Below are positions 1-5,249 of a stretch of 7,617 bases of DNA, piece after piece. The number at the start of each line of letters is the position of its first letter. Positions within the stretch are counted from its first letter, which is position 1. The DNA comes from Oscillospiraceae bacterium (lineage in GTDB: Bacteria > Bacillota > Clostridia > Christensenellales > Aristaeellaceae). The DNA lies in contig JAITDK010000151.1 of NCBI GenBank assembly GCA_031282605.1, positions 1-7,617 of the forward strand, given 5' to 3'. The notes under the pieces were generated by a model. That model made no database searches. It was not told where the DNA came from and was given only the letters and a program-made list of their open reading frames with translations. Position numbers and translations under genes: made by a program.

Positions 1-12
1 CCAGACCCTGCG

Positions 13-95
13 AAGGGCTATCCGCCCTTTCGAATCCGGACCAGGCTTCGCCTGGACCATCGTGATACACAATCTACCGGCTTCGGATTGCCGGT
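13..95. repeat. Cluster of three GC-rich hairpins, likely dispersed intergenic repeat
   Basis: Three perfect 6-bp stems follow one another: AAGGGC/GCCCTT (13-18 with 24-29, 5-nt loop), CCAGGC/GCCTGG (41-46 with 50-55, TTC loop) and ACCGGC/GCCGGT (76-81 with 90-95, 8-nt loop). AATCCG at 33-38 is also complementary to CGGATT at 84-89, in the loop of the third hairpin, so a pseudoknot-like contact is possible. Successive hairpins of the style CCAGGC-loop-GCCTGG resemble intergenic repeats I recall from gut Clostridia; this family assignment is from memory. None of the stems is followed by a T-run on either strand, so they do not look like standard intrinsic terminators. Confidence 0.5.
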
Positions 96-136
96 TGTAC
101 CTGGAGAGTCTGTTCCGGAGCGCAACCCGTCCCTCT

Positions 137-186
137 ATCCCTCTTCGCCACCTCAGGGGAGATGTCGCCGCTGCGACAGAGGGGAT
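137..186. repeat. Imperfect palindromic intergenic repeat element
   Basis: An outer stem pairs 137-144 (ATCCCTCT) with 178-186 (AGAGGGGAT), with one bulged G. An inner stem pairs TGTCGC (163-168) with GCGACA (173-178) around a CGCT loop; the two stems compete for base 178. The pattern of GGGGAGATGTCGC followed by GCGACAGAGGGG resembles a palindromic element widespread between genes in Oscillospirales genomes, as I remember it. It codes for nothing recognisable. It could act as a small mobile or structural RNA repeat, but the single copy here cannot show that. Confidence 0.5.
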
Positions 187-209
187 GTCAGGGTCGAAAT
201 TACTGACCA

Positions 210-221
210 CGGTATAATCAT
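210..221 (+). repeat. First copy of the 12-bp repeat CGGTATAATCAT
   Basis: This copy is identical to 305-316, 95 bp downstream. Both copies contain a perfect TATAAT. The downstream copy sits in a full promoter; this one (TATAAT at 213-218) has no credible -35 hexamer 16-18 bp upstream and no TG extension, so it is at best a weak or decoy promoter. Confidence 0.6.
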
Positions 222-284
222 TTGAACACAGGCGGTCTAATACCTTTTATTCCACCTGCATCCAATGATTCTGCCGTGCGCGCG

Positions 285-313
285 TTGCATTATCATTCAC
301 GAGTCGGTATAAT
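285..313 (+). promoter_or_regulatory. Sigma70-type promoter of the phosphodiesterase gene
   Basis: The -35 hexamer TTGCAT (285-290, 4 of 6 consensus) is separated by exactly 17 bp from a perfect -10 TATAAT (308-313). Transcription would start near 320 and leave an untranslated leader of about 77 nt before the ATG at 397. It is the best-matching promoter in the upstream region. The -10 box lies between the arms of a perfect inverted repeat (292-329), which suggests repression or another form of control; this last point is inference. Confidence 0.6.
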
Positions 314-329
314 CATAAACGTGAATGAT
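292..329. promoter_or_regulatory. Candidate operator: 10-bp inverted repeat around the -10 box
   Basis: ATCATTCACG (292-301) and CGTGAATGAT (320-329) are perfect reverse complements separated by 18 nt. The left arm lies in the -35/-10 spacer and the right arm begins at the predicted transcription start, so a protein bound to both arms would cover the -10 box. The arms are about 28 bp apart centre to centre, close to whole helical turns, which would put both sites on nearly the same face. I do not recognise a particular regulator's site. A cruciform or an unrelated palindrome are alternatives. Confidence 0.45.
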
Positions 330-396
330 CCGATAAACCGATAACAAGCAGCGCGCAAATACCGCCAATATCAAACGTTAGGATGATGGCGCTTTA

Positions 397-1581
397 ATGA
401 GTAAACTGCTGATCGTCAGCTTCGACGCCGTCGCAAGCAGCGAGTGGGAATCCATGTCCGCGCGATATGCCAACATCGCGGCGTTCTCGCGTACCGCCTC
501 GGCCACTCTGGGCGTGCAGTCTGTATTCCCCTCCAACACATACCCCGTTCATTGCTCCGTCGCAACCGGCGTGCACCCTTGCGATCACGGCGTCAGCAGC
601 AACACCCGACCTTTCCCCACCCGCTACCCTCGCTGGATCACGGACGCATCAGCCATTCACACCCGAACGCTGTGGCAAGCCGCGTCCGAAGCCGGACTCA
701 CCGTCGCCGCCGTTCTATGGCCATGCACCGGCGGTTCGCCCCACATCCGATGGAACATCCCCGAAATCCACATCCGCCCCGGTGAAAGCCAGATTGCGGC
801 CAACCTGCGTTCCGGCAGCAAGCTGCTCCAAACCCGCATGATCCTTCGCTACGGCAAACTGCGCAGCGGCGTCGCCCAACCCGCGCTGGATCGCTTCGTC
901 ACAGCATGCTCCGCCGATATCCTGCGCCGAAACCACCCCGACTTGACGCTGGTTCACCTCTCCTGCTACGACGCCCTGCGCCACAAGAACCCCGGCGGCT
1001 CGTCCCAGCTCGACGAGGCTTACGCCAGTCTGGATGAAAACCTGGGCGCCCTCCTCTCCGTTATCGATAATGATACTGCTGTCATAATCTTCTCCGACCA
1101 CGCCCAGCTAGACGTCCACACCGTTCTCACCCCCAATGACCTCCTGGTCAGCATGAACCTGCTGAACGCGGACGCCGCCGGATACACCCCTGGCGCGCAC
1201 CACTGCTACATCGAATGCTGCGGCGGCAGCGCCTTCTTCCATCCCGGATCCCTGACGCGTACCAATACGACCAGCGTCCTCGAGGCCATCGCCGCGTCCG
1301 AAGGCTTCAACCGCCTGCTAACCGACGATGAAATGCACGTCAGCGGCCACTCTGACCTGCCATTCGGCTTCAGCGCGAAACCGGGATATTGTTATAACAA
1401 TATGAAATCGGACTCGGAGTCGGTTCTGAAAGGCAACCATGGCTACCCTCTGGACGCAGCGGGCTATGACGTATTCTACGCCGTAAGAGGCGCCGGCTTT
1501 ACGCCGGGAGAAACCAAGCGCGGCGGCTCGTTGCTGGATATCGCGCCTCTCGCCCGCGGCATACTCGGCGTGCGTGCATAA
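397..1581 (+). CDS. Type I phosphodiesterase / nucleotide pyrophosphatase family hydrolase
   Basis: This 394-residue protein belongs to the alkaline-phosphatase-like superfamily (PF01663-type), whose members hydrolyse phosphate mono- or diesters with two metal ions, usually zinc. All expected metal and catalytic positions can be seen in order: D10 (VSFDAV), probable nucleophile T48 (FPSNTYPVH), D192 and H196 (CYDALRH), D234-H235 (FSDHAQ) and H348 (GNHGYPLD). The C-terminal GNHGY segment is typical of the family. There is no signal peptide or membrane segment, so a cytoplasmic location is expected. The ATG at 397 follows a weak AGGA (380-383), about 13 nt upstream. The substrate cannot be told from sequence. 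Compared with the downstream genes it is rich in C-ending codons and poor in AUA (2 of 18 Ile codons), which may mean a different history. It ends 51 bp before mnmG. Confidence 0.85.
   Translation: MSKLLIVSFDAVASSEWESMSARYANIAAFSRTASATLGVQSVFPSNTYPVHCSVATGVHPCDHGVSSNTRPFPTRYPRWITDASAIHTRTLWQAASEAGLTVAAVLWPCTGGSPHIRWNIPEIHIRPGESQIAANLRSGSKLLQTRMILRYGKLRSGVAQPALDRFVTACSADILRRNHPDLTLVHLSCYDALRHKNPGGSSQLDEAYASLDENLGALLSVIDNDTAVIIFSDHAQLDVHTVLTPNDLLVSMNLLNADAAGYTPGAHHCYIECCGGSAFFHPGSLTRTNTTSVLEAIAASEGFNRLLTDDEMHVSGHSDLPFGFSAKPGYCYNNMKSDSESVLKGNHGYPLDAAGYDVFYAVRGAGFTPGETKRGGSLLDIAPLARGILGVRA
1386..1403. repeat. 18-bp perfect AT-rich palindrome inside the phosphodiesterase gene
   Basis: ATATTGTTATAACAATAT is its own reverse complement over all 18 bases and lies in GC-rich coding DNA, where it encodes part of the GYCYNNMK segment (residues 330-337). 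It has the look of a dimeric transcription-factor site. The half-site TTGTTA recalls Rex boxes, but the usual spacer between Rex half-sites is missing, so no regulator is assigned. It lies about 250 bp upstream of the mnmG start. Confidence 0.5.
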
Positions 1582-1596
1582 TTATTTGCCGAAATA

Positions 1597-1625
1597 TTGC
1601 TAATCTTGCCCAATCATGGTAGAAT
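1597..1625 (+). promoter_or_regulatory. Extended -10 promoter of mnmG
   Basis: TTGCTA (1597-1602, 4 of 6) lies 17 bp upstream of TAGAAT (1620-1625, 5 of 6), which is preceded by TGG, so TGGTAGAAT matches the extended -10 pattern TGnTATAAT. The expected start point is near 1632, only 1 to 4 nt before the ATGs at 1633 and 1636. This suggests a leaderless or near-leaderless mnmG mRNA, in keeping with the lack of a clear Shine-Dalgarno sequence. Confidence 0.5.
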
Positions 1626-1632
1626 ATACGGT

Positions 1633-3513
1633 ATGATGGATAGTTTTAACGTCTGGGACGCGGTGGTTATAGGCGCGGGTCACGCGGGCTGCGAGGCCGC
1701 GTTGGCTCTTGCGCGTATGGGCGCTCGAACGCTGCTGCTTACGCTCAGCCTTGATGCCGTCGCGCATATGCCCTGCAACCCCGCTATCGGTGGCACAGGC
1801 AAGGGTCATTTAGTGCGCGAAGTGGATGCGCTGGGCGGCGAGATGGGACTGGCTGCCGACGCGGTCTCCATCCAGTCACGAATGCTGAACCGATCGAAGG
1901 GTCCCGCCGTGCATTCGCTGCGCGCCCAGGCCGACAAGCGCGCTTATCACGACCGTATGCTCTCGGCGCTGCTGTCCGAACCAAACATCACGCTCCGTCA
2001 GGCCGAGGTCAGCCGCATACTTACTCAAAACGGACGCGTCTCGGGCGTCGTAACCGCGACTGGAGAAACCCTCCAAACGCGCGCCGCTATAGTCGCGGCC
2101 GGGGTATACCTGGACAGCAGGATCATCATCGGCGACTATTCGCGAAACATCGGCCCAGGGGGATTTATGAACGCGTCGTCGCTGTCGGACGCGCTGCGCG
2201 GATTGGGCTTCGATCTGCGGCGGTTCAAGACGGGCACACCCGCCCGGCTGGACGCGCGTACGATCCATTTCGACCGGATGGAACCCCAGTACGGCGACGA
2301 CCCCCCCACTCCATTCTCATTTATGTCGAACGAGCCGCCCACCAACCGCGCCTGCTGCTACCTCACCTGGACGAACGAACGCACCCACGCTGTGATCCGC
2401 GCGAACCTTCACCGCGCGCCTATGTTCACAGGCGGGATCAACGGCGTCGGCGCGCGGTACTGCCCGTCTATAGAGGACAAGATAACCCGATTCGCCGACA
2501 AGCCCCGCCATCAGGTATTCCTGGAACCCGAAGGACTCCGCTCCCCCGAATGGTATGTACAGGGGGTATCCACCTCCCTGCCCGAGGATGTGCAGACCGA
2601 GTTGATCCGCACGATACCGGGACTTGAGGACGCGATTCTGATGCGCCTGGCCTATGCCATCGAGTACGACTGTATCGACCCGACGCGGCTGGACGCTGGA
2701 TTCGGTGCGCGCGGCATACCGGGACTGTACTTCGCCGGACAAATAAACGGCACTTCAGGATATGAAGAGGCCGCCGCGCAGGGCATCCTCGCCGGGATCA
2801 ACGCCGCGCTGTATCTGCGGGGAGAGCCGCCCTTCCTCATCGGCAGGGACGAGGGTTATATCGGCGTTCTGGCGGACGATCTGACCGTCAAGGGTACGGA
2901 CGAACCCTACCGTATGATGACGTCCCGCGCCGAGTACCGCCTGCTGCTGCGCCAGGATAACGCCGACCTGCGCCTGACCGAACGAGCCGCCGCGATAGGA
3001 CTCGCCTCGCCCGAACGGCTGGAACGCACGCTAGCCAAGCGTGGCCAGACCGGAATCGCCCTCAATGCGATCAACGCCGAGCGAGCGCCTAACGCCGAAA
3101 CGTTCGCGCGATGGCTCGCGATGAACGACCAGCCACCAGCGCCAGGAGGACTCCCTCTGGCCGACCTGCTCAAGCGCCCCGGCGTGACATACGCCGCGCT
3201 GCGCGAACTATGTCCCGCGCTGCCCGAGATACTTCCCTGCGCCGCCGAACAAGCGGAGCTTACGGTCAAGTACGAAGGCTACCTGTCCAAGCAGCGGCGC
3301 GAAGTGGATCGCGCGCGGTCGTTCGAGCGGCGTGACCTGCCGCCTGACGTCGATTACGCCGCGCTCCCGGGGCTGCGCGTCGAGGCACGGCAGAAACTGA
3401 ATCGCGTCAGACCCGCGACCATCGGCCAAGCGTCGCGCATACCGGGCGTATCCCCCGCCGACGTCGCGGTGCTGACGACGTATTTAACGCATCTGACCAG
3501 ATCGTCGCAGTAA
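1633..3513 (+). CDS. mnmG: tRNA uridine-5-carboxymethylaminomethyl(34) synthesis enzyme MnmG (GidA)
   Basis: MnmG is the FAD-dependent partner of MnmE and builds the carboxymethylaminomethyl group on U34 of tRNAs that read split codon boxes, using methylenetetrahydrofolate. The 626-residue product is full length for the family and colinear with the E. coli protein. It shows the FAD-binding GAGHAG (14-19), the CNPAIGG motif with C48, the GARYCPSIEDK signature with C277 (276-283 core), the second GidA signature AGQINGTSGYEEAAAQG (368-384) and the C-terminal VKYEGY (545-550) and IGQASRI (597-603) segments. An ATG at 1633 or 1636 is preferred to an in-frame TTG at 1597, which would add a 12-residue tail outside the family and has no ribosome-binding site. 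One oddity is A274 where the signature usually has proline. AUA is common among its Ile codons. mnmE and rsmG, frequent neighbours, are absent here. Confidence 0.95.
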   Translation: MMDSFNVWDAVVIGAGHAGCEAALALARMGARTLLLTLSLDAVAHMPCNPAIGGTGKGHLVREVDALGGEMGLAADAVSIQSRMLNRSKGPAVHSLRAQADKRAYHDRMLSALLSEPNITLRQAEVSRILTQNGRVSGVVTATGETLQTRAAIVAAGVYLDSRIIIGDYSRNIGPGGFMNASSLSDALRGLGFDLRRFKTGTPARLDARTIHFDRMEPQYGDDPPTPFSFMSNEPPTNRACCYLTWTNERTHAVIRANLHRAPMFTGGINGVGARYCPSIEDKITRFADKPRHQVFLEPEGLRSPEWYVQGVSTSLPEDVQTELIRTIPGLEDAILMRLAYAIEYDCIDPTRLDAGFGARGIPGLYFAGQINGTSGYEEAAAQGILAGINAALYLRGEPPFLIGRDEGYIGVLADDLTVKGTDEPYRMMTSRAEYRLLLRQDNADLRLTERAAAIGLASPERLERTLAKRGQTGIALNAINAERAPNAETFARWLAMNDQPPAPGGLPLADLLKRPGVTYAALRELCPALPEILPCAAEQAELTVKYEGYLSKQRREVDRARSFERRDLPPDVDYAALPGLRVEARQKLNRVRPATIGQASRIPGVSPADVAVLTTYLTHLTRSSQ

Positions 3514-3552
3514 TATTTTGGATAGTGGTGCATAAAAACACCAATTCCTGCT

Positions 3553-3581
3553 TTACTGCTATATCCTCTATGAGATATACT
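3553..3581 (+). promoter_or_regulatory. Probable promoter of the ydcF-like/tadA/ogt/polA unit
   Basis: In the 98-bp gap after mnmG, TTACTG (3553-3558) lies 17 bp from TATACT (3576-3581); an overlapping TATAAT at 3581-3586 is a second possible -10 but lacks a good -35. A 6-bp inverted repeat, TATATC/GATATA (3560-3565 with 3574-3579), overlaps the -10 region and could be an operator half-site pair or simply AT-rich chance. The gap is much richer in A and T than its surroundings, as expected for a promoter. No strong terminator for mnmG is visible, so read-through is also possible. Confidence 0.45.
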
Positions 3582-3611
3582 ATAATACTATTCGGAGAAG
3601 GGTGGGGCTGA

Positions 3612-4184
3612 ATGTACGCGGACGCGATCATAGTGCTGGGCAAGCACATGCCAGGCGGCCAGCCCGACGAGGATGCGTTGGCGCGCGCCAAGGCCGCCGC
3701 CGATTGCTGGATTAATGGCCGCGCGCCGGCGGTGATACCCTGCGGAGGCAGGCGCGGCGGCGAACGCGCGGCCGATGAGACGCCGGGTGGGACGGACGAC
3801 GCGGAACCGCTTGCATCATTCTGCGAGGCTGACTGGCTCGCGTCCGAATTGATGCGGCTGGGTGTGCCGCCGACGGTGATCCATCCCGAACGCGATTCGC
3901 TCAACACGAGTCAGAATCTGGCAAACGCCAAGCGCATGATGGACGAATGGGGCGGGAAGACGGCGCTGATCGTCACCAGCGCCACTCATATGCCGCGCGC
4001 GCTCGCCGTATCCAGATCGATCGGCCTGCGCGCGTCAGGCTGGCCGGTTACTACGCGCGAATCCAGCCGCTTCAAGGCGCATCTGGCCGAGTGGCTGGGC
4101 TGGATCGAGTGGAAGCTGGGCTGGCAGCGCGACGGCGAACCGGACTGGTTCGCGAGGATAGTGCGCAAGGCGACCGGGACATGA
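3612..4184 (+). CDS. DUF218 / YdcF-like (ElyC-SanA-YdcF family) protein
   Basis: This 190-residue protein matches the DUF218 fold: AIIVLG at 5-10, PCGG at 43-46, the HPERDSLNTSQNL segment (91-103) with E93, S96 and N98, and VTSATHMPRAL at 121-131. Related proteins include membrane-anchored SanA and ElyC, linked to envelope integrity, and soluble YdcF, which binds S-adenosylmethionine; the biochemical role of the family is unsettled. There is no N-terminal membrane segment, so it should be soluble like YdcF. Between PCGG and the conserved Glu is a Gly/Asp/Glu-rich stretch (about 47-70) that seems longer than usual. The C-terminus has five tryptophans (161, 164, 167, 171, 179), four of them on one helical face. 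The ATG at 3612 follows a purine-rich GGAGAAGG (3594-3601). Its stop overlaps the first ATG of the tandem repeat leading to tadA (ATGA). Confidence 0.8.
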   Translation: MYADAIIVLGKHMPGGQPDEDALARAKAAADCWINGRAPAVIPCGGRRGGERAADETPGGTDDAEPLASFCEADWLASELMRLGVPPTVIHPERDSLNTSQNLANAKRMMDEWGGKTALIVTSATHMPRALAVSRSIGLRASGWPVTTRESSRFKAHLAEWLGWIEWKLGWQRDGEPDWFARIVRKATGT

Positions 4185-4211
4185 CGCTTATATGACGCTT
4201 ATATGACGCTT
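4181..4211 (+). repeat. 11-bp tandem repeat forming an ATGA re-initiation ladder
   Basis: The unit ATGACGCTTAT occurs at 4181-4191 and 4192-4202, and its first nine bases recur at 4203-4211 as the start of tadA. The stop of the upstream gene (TGA 4182-4184) overlaps the ATG at 4181. That ATG opens a four-codon ORF, MTLI, whose TGA (4193-4195) overlaps the ATG at 4192. The second MTLI ORF ends at TGA 4204-4206, overlapping the tadA ATG at 4203. Each junction is therefore ATGA, the classical stop/start arrangement for translational coupling. No Shine-Dalgarno sequence precedes tadA, which supports coupled translation. Slipped-strand duplication is the likely origin (inference). Confidence 0.75.
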
Positions 4212-4652
4212 GAAGAAGGTATGCGCTTGGCCCTCGCGCAAGCCGACCTAGCAGCCTCCGCGGGCGAGGTTCCGGTCGGGGCGGTGATCGCGCACGGGGA
4301 TCAAGTGCTGGCGCGAGCGCATAATATGCGCGAATCGCTGGGCGACCCGACCGCTCACGCTGAAATGCTGGCGATACGCCAAGCGGCGGCAGTCGCCGAC
4401 GAGCGTACGCTGCGCCAAAGCGTGATGTACGTGACGCTGGAACCGTGCGCGATGTGCGCGGGAGCGATACGCCTGGCGCGGCTGGGCGCGGTATACTACG
4501 GCGCGGCGGACGAGCGGCAAGGCTGCTGTGGGAGCGTATACCGCCTGACAGAGGATCCGGCTCTGGGCGGGCTTATACCGGCGTCCGGAGGAATACTTGA
4601 AGATGAATGCCGCGCAAGGCTGGAGCTGTTCTTCAGCGCGCTGCGCGGGTAA
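4203..4652 (+). CDS. tadA: tRNA-specific adenosine deaminase TadA
   Basis: TadA deaminates A34 to inosine in the anticodon of tRNA-Arg(ACG), which lets it read several Arg codons; it is a cytoplasmic zinc enzyme, normally a homodimer. The 149-residue product has the usual length. The zinc and catalytic residues are present: H52 and E54 in TAHAEM, and C82 and C85 in PCAMC, followed by the AGAIRLARLGAVYYG segment (86-100). EVPVGAVI at 22-29 is the conserved N-terminal strand. The ATG at 4203 is chosen because it gives the normal N-terminus and overlaps the preceding mini-ORF stop; an ATG at 4221 has its purine-rich stretch only 1 nt away. A free-nucleotide or guanine deaminase of the same superfamily is unlikely given the motif context and length. 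Ile codons are mostly AUA (4 of 5). Confidence 0.93.
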   Translation: MTLEEGMRLALAQADLAASAGEVPVGAVIAHGDQVLARAHNMRESLGDPTAHAEMLAIRQAAAVADERTLRQSVMYVTLEPCAMCAGAIRLARLGAVYYGAADERQGCCGSVYRLTEDPALGGLIPASGGILEDECRARLELFFSALRG

Positions 4653-4674
4653 TGGAGCGACTATGCGCCCTGAA

Positions 4675-4679
4675 AGGAA
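4675..4679 (+). promoter_or_regulatory. Ribosome-binding site that fixes the ogt start
   Basis: AGGAA at 4675-4679 lies 9 nt before the ATG at 4689, a normal distance. It is only 3 nt before the upstream in-frame TTG at 4683, which makes that longer start unlikely. Confidence 0.6.
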
Positions 4680-4688
4680 CGATTGTCG

Positions 4689-5249
4689 ATGCGTGTTTTT
4701 ACGATGGAAACCCGCCTGGGTCCGATAACGGTTTGGGAAAGCGATAAGGGGTTGGTCCGCCTGGACTTCACACACGCGTCCGTCGAGCGCATTGAGAAAT
4801 ACTACGGCTGTGATATTGAGTGGACTAATAACATGGAGTCCGTCCGGCAGCTCGAGGCGTACCTGAACGGCCGGCTGTTCGAGTTTGACCTGCCCATAGA
4901 TATCGACGCGACGGGCACGGAATTTCAGCACCGAGCATGGCGCGCGCTGCTGACCATCCCTTACGGCGAGACTATCACGTATGCGGATCTATCCGCGCGC
5001 ATGGGCAGCCCGACCGCGATACGCGCCGCCGGGCAGGCGAACAACCGCAACCCCATCGCCATCGTGATACCGTGCCACAGGGTGATCCGCACCAACGGCG
5101 ACCTGGGCGGGTACAACGGAGGCGTCGAACGCAAGCGCGCCTTGATCAATATGGAGAAGGCGCGGGTGGAGACATACCATCGCTACAAGCTTTCGCGCCC
5201 GAGCGTTAGCGGCATAATAACAGACGTCGAACAGGGGACAATAGCGTAA
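4689..5249 (+). CDS. ogt: Methylated-DNA--[protein]-cysteine S-methyltransferase
   Basis: This suicide repair protein transfers alkyl groups from O6-alkylguanine (and O4-alkylthymine) in DNA to its own cysteine. The 186-residue product has an N-terminal ribonuclease-H-like domain (about 1-75) and a C-terminal winged-helix DNA-binding domain. The latter includes FQHRAWRALLTIPYGETITYADLS (79-102; read as adjoining motifs), the helix with R112, and the active-site PCHRVI (128-133) with acceptor C129, followed by GGYNGGVERKRALI (140-153). The tail after about 165 is slightly longer than in many relatives. The start at 4689 is fixed by its AGGAA site; a TTG two codons upstream is less likely. No Ada-type regulatory domain is fused. 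It sits 36 bp after tadA and its TAA overlaps the polA ATG, which suggests co-expression of two DNA repair functions. The symbol ogt is by family; the ogt/mgmt naming is interchangeable. Confidence 0.93.
   Translation: MRVFTMETRLGPITVWESDKGLVRLDFTHASVERIEKYYGCDIEWTNNMESVRQLEAYLNGRLFEFDLPIDIDATGTEFQHRAWRALLTIPYGETITYADLSARMGSPTAIRAAGQANNRNPIAIVIPCHRVIRTNGDLGGYNGGVERKRALINMEKARVETYHRYKLSRPSVSGIITDVEQGTIA
5233..5238 (+). promoter_or_regulatory. Ribosome-binding site of polA inside the ogt gene
   Basis: AGGGGA lies 10 nt before the ATG at 5249 and supports that start, which overlaps the ogt TAA stop as TAATG. Translation of polA can thus combine direct initiation with coupling to ogt. Confidence 0.55.

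Larger units (their letters stand above)
1..396. other. Non-coding leader region of the window
   Basis: No convincing gene is visible in this stretch. The left half (to about 190) is a string of GC-rich inverted repeats, and the right half is AT-richer and holds promoter-like sequence for the gene starting at 397. Two forward frames are open from the window edge, ending at stops near 225 and 217, and one reverse frame is also open across the same stretch. Being open in several frames at once fits GC-rich repeat DNA, not a gene, and none of the translations looks like a known family. A 3' end of an upstream gene cannot be fully excluded because the window starts here. Confidence 0.6.

Noticed and set aside
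213..218. A second active promoter at the upstream TATAAT
   Set aside because: No -35-like hexamer at 16-18 bp and no TG extension; kept only as part of the 12-bp repeat.
1..225. Possible end of a protein gene, open in two forward frames and one reverse frame
   Set aside because: It is open in several frames at once, full of inverted repeats, and none of the translations shows a recognisable fold or family.
1597..1632. TTG start giving a 12-residue longer MnmG
   Set aside because: There is no ribosome-binding site and the extension is not typical of the family; the TTG also coincides with the proposed -35 box.
3526..3543. Hairpin TGGTG/CACCA after mnmG as a terminator
   Set aside because: The stem is only 5 bp with an 8-nt loop and no following T-run.
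4181..4211. CRISPR or VNTR array
   Set aside because: The units are 11 bp with no spacers and only two full copies plus a partial one; the stop/start geometry explains the site better.
4652..4747. 31-codon ORF starting at a TAATG overlap with the tadA stop (MERLCALKG...)
   Set aside because: It overlaps the true ogt start in another frame, has no family features and lacks a ribosome-binding site. The TAATG may be chance, although re-initiation there is not excluded.
4248..4931. 227-residue ORF on the reverse strand across tadA and ogt
   Set aside because: It is antisense to two clearly recognised genes. Long reverse ORFs are expected in GC-rich coding DNA, and the translation has no family features.
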